A stretch of DNA of 5,473 bases from Opitutales bacterium UBA7389 (lineage in GTDB: Bacteria > Verrucomicrobiota > Verrucomicrobiia > Opitutales > Opitutaceae), in the NCBI GenBank assembly GCA_002474325.1, contig DKNL01000310.1, forward strand, positions 1 to 5,473, in the 5' to 3' direction. Position numbers and translations under genes: made by a program. This document shows, piece by piece, positions 1-5,473 of the stretch. Position 1 is the first letter of the stretch; each line of letters starts with the position of its first letter. Under the pieces are notes generated by a model that was given only the letters and a program-made list of their open reading frames with translations, searched no databases and had not been told where the DNA came from.

Positions 1-1
1 G

Positions 2-943
2 GATTCGAAAGCCCGACTAGTTACAATCTTGGTGGCCCCATTCATGAGCTGCTCCGCTAGGCTACCCGTTTATGTACTTATGATCGGAGCATTTATCGAG
101 CCTCAGTATGGGGCAGGGGTGGCGGGGGCTACTTTGTTCTTGATGCACTTTGTTGGTCTGTTGGTGTCGATGCCTTTAGCGTATGTAATGAACAAATACG
201 TTTTAAAGACCCCTCCACAGCCCTTCTTGCTGGAGCTTCCAAGCTATCAGATTCCCAAGGTGAAAGACGTTTTCATCAAAATGTACAGTCAGGGCAAAGA
301 ATTCGTAGTCAATGCGGGAACCGTTATATTCGCCATAACAATAGTCATTTGGGCTTTGCTATATTTTCCGCGACCTGAATCCGTAATCGATGAAACTAGG
401 GCCAGCTTTGCTGCTTCGCTCGCTGTTGAAAGGGCGATTACCGAAACGGCTGCCTTGCGGGCAATCGAGGAAAGCGAAGAACTGCAAGTCGAGCTTGAGA
501 ATCGAGTTTCTTCAGCCTACATAGAACAGAGTTTGATGGGTCGTATGGGCAAAACGGTACAGCCCGTTTTCAATGCGGCTGGGTTCGATTGGAAAGTTAC
601 AGTAGGAATAATCGCCAGTTTCCCGGCCCGCGAGGTGATAATTTCAACATTGGGAATCATCTACAGCCTGGGAGGAGATGTAGATGAGGAAGCGGGCGAT
701 CTTCGGGAGACCATGGCTAATCAAACCTGGACCTCGGGGTCTAGAGCAGGAACACCCATCTTTACGATTCCGGTTGTCATAGGTATTATGGTGTTTTTCG
801 CCCTTTGCCAACAGTGTGGAGCGACTCTGGCGATCATCGCTCAGGAAACTAGTTGGAAGTGGGCGGCCTTGTCATTCGCATTAATGACTTTCCTCGCTTG
901 GGTCGCGTCTATAATCGTTTACCAAGTGGGTAGCTGGTTTTAG
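2..943 (+). CDS. feoB: Ferrous iron transport protein FeoB, C-terminal membrane domain (5' partial)
   Basis: FeoB moves Fe(II) across the inner membrane, driven by an N-terminal cytoplasmic G domain. Only the C-terminal 313 residues are visible. The frame is open from base 2 at the left edge, so the G domain and first membrane helices lie outside, and no start should be placed here (an in-frame TTG at 29 is internal). Family signatures are clear: the gate motif APFMSCSARLPVY near the start, FLLELPSYQIPKVKDV, an AGTVIFA helix, GFDWKVTVGIIASFPAREV and the late segment MVFFALCQQCGATLAII. About six hydrophobic segments can be counted. Between the helix ending near base 375 and GKTVQPV lies an acidic, probably helical stretch of about 55 residues (bases 377-544), longer than the short loop I recall for the E. 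coli protein. The TAG stop overlaps the stop of the convergent gene. feoA, if present, would be upstream and out of view. Family assignment is firm. Confidence 0.95.
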   Translation, partial: DSKARLVTILVAPFMSCSARLPVYVLMIGAFIEPQYGAGVAGATLFLMHFVGLLVSMPLAYVMNKYVLKTPPQPFLLELPSYQIPKVKDVFIKMYSQGKEFVVNAGTVIFAITIVIWALLYFPRPESVIDETRASFAASLAVERAITETAALRAIEESEELQVELENRVSSAYIEQSLMGRMGKTVQPVFNAAGFDWKVTVGIIASFPAREVIISTLGIIYSLGGDVDEEAGDLRETMANQTWTSGSRAGTPIFTIPVVIGIMVFFALCQQCGATLAIIAQETSWKWAALSFALMTFLAWVASIIVYQVGSWF

Positions 944-1364
944 CTCGCTCCTTGTTTAGCTCTTCGTTCTTGTAATCCGCAATAGGCGATCCCGAGAAGG
1001 TCATGCAGGGTATTGAGCGATAAGCGCTCTGCATGTTTACACGCCGCTCTCCCGAGTTGTTTGGGCTGGTGGATTTGTTACTGGATTCAGTTAGAGTGAC
1101 TAACACGAGAGAATGGGCGGGCAGGGGGATGCACTGGGCGACCAAAGCTATTCGGAAGCGGCCATCGTTGTATCGGTGAGCGATTTCTCCATTGCAGAAG
1201 CGTTCTCCGTCGATCGCCTTTTGCACCAGGGACGAAACGGATGGCGATTGCTCAAATAGCGGCACCGTATCGTTAAAGCAATCTCTCGCTTTTTCCGCTC
1301 GTTGAACAATTGTCACCTGAAAATCGACGACGAGCGAGGCGACTGAGTATACTGGAGACAGCAC
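940..1364 (-). pseudogene. PAS-domain sensor gene, frameshifted remnant
   Basis: From a GTG at 1364, about 95 residues read like a PAS domain: SLVVDFQVTIVQRAEKARDC matches the opening strand and 'N-aa' helix pattern, then a helix (SSLVQKAIDGE), strands (GRFRIALVAQ) and a closing strand HSLVLVTLTESS. Beyond base 1080 this frame becomes low-complexity and runs on to 909 inside feoB. The frame one base back, open from 1077, gives 45 residues including CKHAERLSLNTLHDLLGIAY, an amphipathic helix like a histidine-kinase dimerisation helix, and stops with TAA at 942-940, exactly at the feoB end. Loss of one base near 1078 explains both halves; the repaired protein would be about 141 residues. No ATPase domain follows, so even repaired it is not a complete kinase. 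The start lies 9 bp after thuA, without a clear ribosome binding site. A sequencing error is an alternative to a true pseudogene. PAS is likely; the kinase-like tail is tentative. Confidence 0.55.
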
Positions 1365-1373
1365 GGATTGAGC

Positions 1374-2321
1374 TTAGCGATGCCGCCGCCGGTCTACGTA
1401 CTTGTCCTCGCGAACCTTTGAGGGATCGTATTCGAAGTCCTGATTCTCTTTCAGCTCTTCTATTGTGGGTGTTTGGGAATGGATGCCGGAAGAGGGAATT
1501 TCCCGGTGGGCGATCCATGCGATCGCGTTGAGGACGACTGTCCGTAAATTGTCGTCTTGCCAATTGTCGTGGAAGTGTCCGCCAGTGAAACCGAATCCGC
1601 GGCTGCCGTTTTCATTCTCGGAAACCCACATGACATGCTGAAGGTCCCGTCGAGCTACCGCTGCTCGAGCACCAGGTGTAGAATTGTGGTGATGGTCCCT
1701 TTCGGGGAGCAAGTCTTGCGGGGGTACGGCCGATAGAATCGGGGTTACTCCTTTCATGTCCCTGCGAAAGCGCATATTGAAGTACCATTCGTCGTTGATC
1801 GAAAATGGCTCTACACCATTTGCGACGGGATGATCAGGAAGTTTTTCGAATTTTGGAGTCCAATGCGGGTTTACTGATTTGTATAACTGGTAATAGCCGC
1901 CCATCCAGCGTAGGAAGGCATTACCGGCTTCGCCATCAACGGTCTCCACTGCATAGTGGAGGCAACCTACGCCCACGCCCCTTTCTTGGAGGGCGTCGAT
2001 GGCAGCGACATGGTTGTTAGCGACGTGCCTTTTGCCGCCATCACAATAAATTACTACTGCCGTGACCCCCTTGAGAAGGTTTCTGTTCCGGGGCCAGCCT
2101 GGATCTTCCGGATCATGGTATACAGAGGCGTCGAAATTAAGTCCACTTTCGTTCAGAGCCTTGGCCAACAACAAGGAGCCCGCGTTGTGTTCATGAGAGA
2201 AGTAGCCGTGGCTCTTCTTGCCGGCGACGAAAAGAATCTTAGTGTCCTTCGCTAGTAAGGTGGCTCCCAAGAGTAGGGTAGATAGGGTTACGGTGCGAAC
2301 GAGGTTGCGTTTGCTAAACAT
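1374..2321 (-). CDS. Secreted ThuA-like domain protein
   Basis: This 315-residue protein belongs to the ThuA-like (trehalose utilisation) family, which has a class I glutamine amidotransferase-like fold. The biochemical role of this branch is not settled; relatives often sit near sugar-degradation genes. Residues 1-24 look like a signal peptide (basic MFSKRNLVR, hydrophobic LSTLLLGATLLA, cleavage near A24), so export to the periplasm is expected. Family motifs occur in order: VAGKKSHGYFSHEHNAG (32-48), VIYCDGGKRH (90-99), GVGCLHYAVE (117-126), GGYY (141), NPHW (151), DEWYFNMRF (177-185), FTGGHFHDNW (245-254) and AIAWIAHREIP (266-276). Cys120 with His122 sits where the amidotransferase fold has its nucleophile elbow, but activity cannot be claimed. 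Length is complete for the family, with a charged C-terminal tail. The ATG at 2321 gives the signal peptide; no strong Shine-Dalgarno precedes it. A stem-loop separates it from larC, so it is probably its own transcription unit. Confidence 0.88.
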   Translation of the reverse strand: MFSKRNLVRTVTLSTLLLGATLLAKDTKILFVAGKKSHGYFSHEHNAGSLLLAKALNESGLNFDASVYHDPEDPGWPRNRNLLKGVTAVVIYCDGGKRHVANNHVAAIDALQERGVGVGCLHYAVETVDGEAGNAFLRWMGGYYQLYKSVNPHWTPKFEKLPDHPVANGVEPFSINDEWYFNMRFRRDMKGVTPILSAVPPQDLLPERDHHHNSTPGARAAVARRDLQHVMWVSENENGSRGFGFTGGHFHDNWQDDNLRTVVLNAIAWIAHREIPSSGIHSQTPTIEELKENQDFEYDPSKVREDKYVDRRRHR

Positions 2322-2355
2322 GTAAAATACGAGGGTTCATAGCTCGAGAAACAGA

Positions 2356-2382
2356 TTTATTCAGCAGTGGTTGCTGAGTAAA
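2356..2382 (-). terminator. Stem-loop between larC and thuA, possible terminator
   Basis: An 11-bp inverted repeat with one G-T pair (TTTATTCAGCA at 2356-2366 against TGCTGAGTAAA at 2372-2382) encloses a 5-base loop. It lies 30 bp past the larC stop and 34 bp before the thuA start, in the only sizeable gap between these minus-strand genes. The 3' side on the minus strand is followed by AT-rich sequence (TCTGTTTCT) but not an uninterrupted T run, so intrinsic termination is plausible and not certain. It could instead be an operator or an RNA-processing site. Confidence 0.45.
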
Positions 2383-2411
2383 GGCTTTTGACGGGGTGCC
2401 TTTCTCTGGGG

Positions 2412-3635
2412 CTAAAGGTTTTCCAGTTTACGACGCAGTTCGGTTACGGGAATACCGTGCTCCCGGGACGCCCGTTCTAGATCGTCGGCCTCGATTTTCG
2501 ACCTCGATTTTCCGGATGGCGTAGTTACGGTCTTGATACGGAATTCACCGAAGGGAGTAGTCCAGTATTCTTCCGTGCGCTCCAGGATTTTGCGTTCAAC
2601 CGGAAAATAACGAACTCCGATGGCACTGGTGTTTTCCAGGATGGCATCGCAGACGGTCTCAAGTTGGGCTTTAGGTGCCAAGGCATTTAGACAGAAGCCG
2701 GGGCGACCCTTCTTCATTGTGACAGGGGAGATGGTAAAATCGATTGCTCCTGCTTCCTTCAGACGATCTTGGAACTGGTACCCAAGCGATTCTGGTGGGC
2801 AATCGTCTAAATTGGTTTCCACGGAAAAAAGGGAATCCGGCTGCCTTGAGACGGTCCCGATCGAGAGTCTAAGAACATTGGGAGCGATAAACTCCTTCTG
2901 CCCGGGACCGTAAGCGCTTTCTTCGATTGCGATTTCCGTTGAGGCAAAGACAGGATTCAAGTACTTAAGAATAGCGGCTCCTGTGGGAGTGACGCGTTCG
3001 CCCTCTTCGTCTCCTTTGTATGTAGGCATTCCATACAGCAACTTAGCCGTTGCTGGGGCAGGAACAGGCAACCTTCCGTGTTGGGTGGTAACCATTCCGT
3101 AACCAACGCAAATGGGATCGCAATAGGCCTTGGAAATCTCCAGGCGTTCTAACATTACCGCGCAACCAATGATATCGATTATCGAGTCCACCGCGCTGAT
3201 CTCATGAAAGTGGATTTTCTCGATCGGAATGTCGTGCACTTGCGACTCCGCTTCACCAATAAATTGGAAGATTTCCCGAGCTATTTGTTTCGCCTCCGCA
3301 GCTATCGCCGCTTCATCGATGATCTTTATGATGTCGCTTAAATGGCGATGATGATGGTGATGACCGTGATGATGGTCGCTTTCAGATTTATTATGGTGGT
3401 GATGGTGGTGATGGTGCTCTGAACTTTCGGAATTCTCGTTTAGGTCAACGACGCGAATCTGCTTACAAACGATTCCGTTTTTCTCAGTAGGATTAATTTC
3501 GATACGACCATCTGGGAGATTTAGTTTCTCTGGCAGCTCGAGGATCTCGTCGTAGGCATCGAGCAACCCACACAAGGATCCGAGAAACATATCGCCGGAT
3601 AGTCCGGAAAAGGGTTCGATGTAGAGAACTTTCAT
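2412..3635 (-). CDS. larC: Nickel-pincer cofactor biosynthesis protein LarC, single-frame LarC1-LarC2 form with His-rich insert
   Basis: LarC is the CTP-dependent nickel insertase (cyclometallase) that places Ni into the dithiolated pyridinium nucleotide made by LarB and LarE, completing the nickel-pincer nucleotide. The 407 residues cover the whole family: N-terminal MKVLYIEPFSGLSGDMFLGS (1-20), IHFHEISAVDSIIDIIG (141-157), GRLPVPAPAT (187-196), TPTGAA (216-221), then the LarC2 part with ETNLDDCPPE (273-282), AGAIDFTISPVTMKKGRPG (295-313) and a C-terminal basic helix. In Lactobacillus plantarum larC1 and larC2 are joined by a programmed frameshift; here both halves are in one uninterrupted frame. 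Residues 74-98 hold 17 histidines in two blocks, probably a nickel-binding store or delivery segment (inference). The ATG at 3635 begins directly at the conserved N-terminus; no Shine-Dalgarno is visible. It is the last gene of the operon, 39 bp after larB. Confidence 0.95.
   Translation of the reverse strand: MKVLYIEPFSGLSGDMFLGSLCGLLDAYDEILELPEKLNLPDGRIEINPTEKNGIVCKQIRVVDLNENSESSEHHHHHHHHNKSESDHHHGHHHHHRHLSDIIKIIDEAAIAAEAKQIAREIFQFIGEAESQVHDIPIEKIHFHEISAVDSIIDIIGCAVMLERLEISKAYCDPICVGYGMVTTQHGRLPVPAPATAKLLYGMPTYKGDEEGERVTPTGAAILKYLNPVFASTEIAIEESAYGPGQKEFIAPNVLRLSIGTVSRQPDSLFSVETNLDDCPPESLGYQFQDRLKEAGAIDFTISPVTMKKGRPGFCLNALAPKAQLETVCDAILENTSAIGVRYFPVERKILERTEEYWTTPFGEFRIKTVTTPSGKSRSKIEADDLERASREHGIPVTELRRKLENL
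3342..3416 (-). repeat. Histidine-codon tract within larC
   Basis: This stretch encodes larC residues 74-98: a run of eight His, a six-residue NKSESD linker, three His, Gly, five His, Arg and His. CAC and CAT codons alternate irregularly, so the tract is not a simple trinucleotide repeat and has probably been kept at the protein level. Such tracts occur in several nickel-handling proteins (for example HypB and UreE), where they bind or store Ni(II). The same job here is inferred. Confidence 0.85.
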
Positions 3636-3674
3636 GAATGGAGGTGGCGGTTGGGTCTCTTTTTCGTCGGGCGT

Positions 3675-4337
3675 TTACGATGGATCCAGCCCGATCTGTC
3701 TCAATATCCGGTAGGCAGCCATAGCGGCTCCGTAGCCATTATCGATATTGGTAACAGTGATGCCGTTGGCACAGCTAGTTAGCATGGCGTGAAGGGCGGT
3801 GGTTCCGCTTTGGGCGACACCGTATCCAACGCTCGTCGGAACGGCGATTATCGGTTGGGATAGCAAGCCTCCAACAACACTGGGAAGAGCACCTTCGAAT
3901 CCAGCTACCACAATAAGTACTCGGCAGGCTTTGAGATCGTCGAGCCGATTGAATAGGCGATGTATTCCTGCAACACCTACATCATTGATTCGCTTAGCGG
4001 GAGTGCCCAATAAGTTTAGAGTGAAGTAGGCCTCGTTGACCGCACTCAGATCAGAGCTGCCGGCACTTAGAATAGCAATGGGAGCATTCTCGTCATCGAG
4101 TTCACGATATTGGATTAGGAAGGATTGGGAAACCGAATCGTAGTGGGCGTCGGGGAAGGATTCTTTAAGGGCTTGGCCTTTGTCGGGTTGTACGCGGGTA
4201 GCCAAGGCGTTCTCCCCTTTCGAGTGGTACTCGCCGAGAATGCGACGAAGCAGCTCTACTGATTTCGAGTTTCCGAAGATGACTTCAGGAAACCCTAATC
4301 GTTTTTCGCGTTCGGTATCCAAAATGAAGTCATCCAT
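3675..4337 (-). CDS. larB: Nickel-pincer cofactor biosynthesis protein LarB (NaAD carboxylase/hydrolase)
   Basis: LarB carries out the first step of nickel-pincer cofactor synthesis: it carboxylates C5 of the pyridinium ring of nicotinic acid adenine dinucleotide and hydrolyses the phosphoanhydride, releasing AMP. The fold resembles PurE (AIR carboxylase). The 220 residues are complete for the family, with RLGFPEVIFG (13-22), an ATRVQ strand (46-50), ILSAGSSD (89-96), RINDVGVAGIHRLF (116-129), VVAGFEGALPSVVGGL (143-158), PTSVGYGVAQSG (167-178) and MLTSCANGITVTNIDNGYGA (185-204). Cys189 in the TSC motif appears to correspond to the cysteine reported to bind the pyridine covalently in the L. 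plantarum enzyme (family knowledge, alignment by eye). The start codon lies within the end of larE (overlap ATGGATGA, 8 bp), suggesting translational coupling. A PurE identity is unlikely given the long N-terminal domain and the lar neighbours. Confidence 0.95.
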   Translation of the reverse strand: MDDFILDTEREKRLGFPEVIFGNSKSVELLRRILGEYHSKGENALATRVQPDKGQALKESFPDAHYDSVSQSFLIQYRELDDENAPIAILSAGSSDLSAVNEAYFTLNLLGTPAKRINDVGVAGIHRLFNRLDDLKACRVLIVVAGFEGALPSVVGGLLSQPIIAVPTSVGYGVAQSGTTALHAMLTSCANGITVTNIDNGYGAAMAAYRILRQIGLDPS

Positions 4338-5151
4338 TGGTTTGTATAGCTCGATTAAGCTTTCCGGAAATCAGACCTTCCTCGTCGATTTCGATTTTCT
4401 TAAAGCCGATGCCTTGAAGTGCATATTCGATCAGCGGAAACAGGGTTTGCAATCGCGGAATTGAATCGTTTGGAGCTTCGATACGAGCGATGTCTCCAAA
4501 GTGCCTGACGCGGACCTCCTCGAATCCGAACTGGTTGAGGGCGATTTCCGCGGATTCAACTTGCGATAGTTTCTCTTTGGATACAGCGTGCCCGTAGGGG
4601 ATGCGCGAACTCATGCAGGGACTTGCTGGCTTGCTCCAAACCGGCAGCTCAAATCGGTGAGCAAGCGAACGGATTTCGATTTTCCCTAAACCGCAATCGG
4701 CGAGAGGCGAACATATGGTTTGCTCCTTGGCTGCTTGGTGTCCAGGGCGGTGATCCTGGAGATCATCTCTGTTGGCCCCATTCAGCAAATGGAAGGTTGG
4801 GAATTCACGCTTTTGAAGCTCTCTTAGCCTTCGGTAGAGCGTGTCTTTGCAGTAGTAGCAGCGATTAAACGGATTCTTCGCGTAGTCTGGGTTGTCCAAC
4901 TCGTCGGTTTTCAGAATACGTAGGGTGATGTCGTACTGTTTGCAAAAGTCTTTGGCGATTTGGAGATCCGACCGTTTCAAACTTGGCGAATCCGCGACCA
5001 CGCCAATTCCGTTCTTACCGAGGAAAAGTTGGGAAAGGTATAGGACGAGGGCTGAGTCGACGCCCCCTGAGAATGCGGTGAGGCTGCCTTCCAATTCGCC
5101 AAACCAGGTTTCAATCCTGTTCAAGGCTTCTGTCTGGGCAGCATCATTCAT
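4330..5151 (-). CDS. larE: ATP-dependent pyridinium-dicarboxylate sulfurtransferase LarE, three-cysteine type
   Basis: LarE adenylates the carboxylates of the LarB product and converts them to thiocarboxylates in the cytoplasm. The 273 residues show the PP-loop ATP-binding motif FSGGVDSAL (27-35), NRCYYCK (96-102), NGANRDD (124-130), RPGHQAA (135-141), the SPL motif (148-150), KPASPCMSSRIPYGH (174-188) and a C-terminal RVRHFGDIARIEA (214-226). Cysteines 98, 101 and 179 are all present. The L. plantarum enzyme has one of these and sacrifices its sulfur, whereas homologues with three are reported to hold a [4Fe-4S] cluster that can carry an extra sulfide, allowing repeated turnover. This protein therefore probably belongs to the cluster type (inference from the cysteine pattern). 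The ATG at 5151 leaves the usual short N-terminus before the PP-loop. It lies 45 bp after the small membrane protein gene and overlaps larB by 8 bp. NAD synthetase-like and ExsB-like PP-loop enzymes lack this motif set. Confidence 0.95.
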   Translation of the reverse strand: MNDAAQTEALNRIETWFGELEGSLTAFSGGVDSALVLYLSQLFLGKNGIGVVADSPSLKRSDLQIAKDFCKQYDITLRILKTDELDNPDYAKNPFNRCYYCKDTLYRRLRELQKREFPTFHLLNGANRDDLQDHRPGHQAAKEQTICSPLADCGLGKIEIRSLAHRFELPVWSKPASPCMSSRIPYGHAVSKEKLSQVESAEIALNQFGFEEVRVRHFGDIARIEAPNDSIPRLQTLFPLIEYALQGIGFKKIEIDEEGLISGKLNRAIQTNG

Positions 5152-5196
5152 CGGGATTGGCGGATACGAAGGAATTGTTGCGATCGAGACGCTCGT

Positions 5197-5436
5197 CTAG
5201 AGAGGGGATGATCTCCTCGATATTTTACGGGTTTTTGGGTAGTTGCCAGGTTGCCGTGTGCTTCGGCGAGCGCAATAGCCTATCGCTAAAGATAGAACGC
5301 CGATCAATGCGATTACCGCTATCCAACCGAGCGAGCTGCCTGAATGTGGATGGTTGTGAGGGATCGGATTTCCGTGTCCGAATACCCTCGAGGTGGCGAC
5401 GAGAAGGATGATTGGAAGGGATTTTACGAAATTCAT
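5197..5436 (-). CDS. Small exported His-containing single-helix membrane protein, unknown function
   Basis: I do not recognise a named family. The 79 residues begin with a signal-peptide-like segment (MNFVKSLPIILLVATSRVFG, possible cleavage after G20). Next comes a short outer segment HGNPIPHNHPHSGSS with His21, 27, 29 and 31, one membrane helix at about 36-55 (LGWIAVIALIGVLSLAIGY), and a strongly basic tail (CARRSTRQPGN onward) that should face the cytoplasm by the positive-inside rule. The mature N-terminus would thus be outside with His-Gly at its very end, an arrangement suited to binding a metal such as nickel, though this is inference. The ATG at 5436 overlaps the stop of the preceding gene (ATGA), and larE follows after 45 bp in the same direction, so it is probably cotranscribed with the lar genes. 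The frame stays open upstream, but the signal peptide fits the chosen start. Being a real gene is likely; any metal role is a guess. Confidence 0.65.
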   Translation of the reverse strand: MNFVKSLPIILLVATSRVFGHGNPIPHNHPHSGSSLGWIAVIALIGVLSLAIGYCARRSTRQPGNYPKTRKISRRSSPL

Positions 5437-5473
5437 GATGAAACGGGTTGGTATTCCGGTGGAATGGCAGGCG
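5433..5473 (-). CDS. 3' end of an unidentified upstream gene in the lar operon (partial)
   Basis: In the frame one base off from the small membrane protein, the last 12 codons before the right edge read PAIPPEYQPVSS and then stop at TGA (5435-5433). That stop overlaps the next ATG as ATGA, a typical translational coupling junction, which is why I take it as a real gene end and not chance. Twelve residues are too few to name the protein. A LarA-type racemase or a nickel transporter component would fit the context, but nothing here shows it. Confidence 0.35.
   Translation of the reverse strand, partial: PAIPPEYQPVSS

Noticed and set aside
1015..1029. GAGCG/CGCTC hairpin as a terminator for feoB
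   Set aside because: The stem is only 5 bp, there is no T run on the plus strand, and it lies inside the coding remnant.
909..1079. The C-terminal part of the 151-codon minus-strand frame as a genuine protein tail
   Set aside because: After base 1080 this frame is Ser/Asn-rich and featureless and runs 35 bp into feoB, while the neighbouring frame gives a sensible helix and stops at the feoB end.
1070..1090. Programmed frameshifting in the PAS gene
   Set aside because: No X XXY YYZ slippery heptamer or clear downstream pseudoknot was seen at the junction.
1362..1376. A thuA-PAS fusion interrupted by the TAA at 1376-1374, since both are in the same frame
   Set aside because: The ThuA-like protein already has a full family length and a normal charged end, and such fusions are not known to me; the shared frame is expected one time in three by chance.
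1310..2255. Plus-strand and other minus-strand open frames overlapping thuA
   Set aside because: Arg-rich or featureless translations antisense to or offset from a clearly conserved gene.
2322..2411. A sigma-70 promoter for thuA (TTTACT with a weak AT-rich -10 about 17 bases on, minus strand)
   Set aside because: The match to consensus is poor, especially at -10, and it overlaps the stem-loop; not enough to call.
4892..5411. Plus-strand open frames opposite larE and the small membrane protein
   Set aside because: They lie antisense to well-supported genes, have no family motifs and look like shadows of the minus-strand coding.

Overview
The window reads as bacterial chromosome of moderate GC content, densely packed with genes, most of them on the minus strand. 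The secreted ThuA-like protein, the FeoB with a long insert and the general lack of clear Shine-Dalgarno sequences would suit a Verrucomicrobiota/Planctomycetota-type bacterium. This is an inference; no rRNA or marker gene in the window confirms it.

Layout from left to right: (1) the 3' part of a plus-strand feoB (ferrous iron transporter, C-terminal membrane domain) runs in from the left edge and stops at 943. (2) Convergent to it, at 940-1364 on the minus strand, lies a small PAS-domain sensor gene that appears broken by a single-base frameshift near 1078; after the shift it regains a helical, histidine-kinase-like tail and ends on a stop that overlaps the feoB stop. (3) A minus-strand gene for a secreted ThuA-like protein occupies 1374-2321. 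(4) A 90-bp gap with a good stem-loop separates thuA from the next unit. (5) From 5473 down to 2412 there is a minus-strand operon: the tail of an unknown gene, a small His-containing membrane protein, larE, larB and larC.

The main system is the nickel-pincer nucleotide (NPN) cofactor pathway. LarB carboxylates and hydrolyses nicotinic acid adenine dinucleotide to a dicarboxylated pyridinium mononucleotide. LarE adds sulfur to its carboxylates. LarC inserts nickel using CTP. The resulting SCS-pincer nickel cofactor serves LarA-family racemases and epimerases. No larA is visible, but the gene ending at the right edge overlaps the small membrane protein by ATGA and could be the cofactor user. 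The less expected parts of the operon are the 79-residue exported, one-helix protein with a short His-rich outer segment, and the 17-His tract inside LarC. Both point to nickel handling, which is an inference. feoB on the other side of thuA is not evidently part of this operon.

No tRNA, rRNA, CRISPR array, insertion sequence or attachment site was seen.
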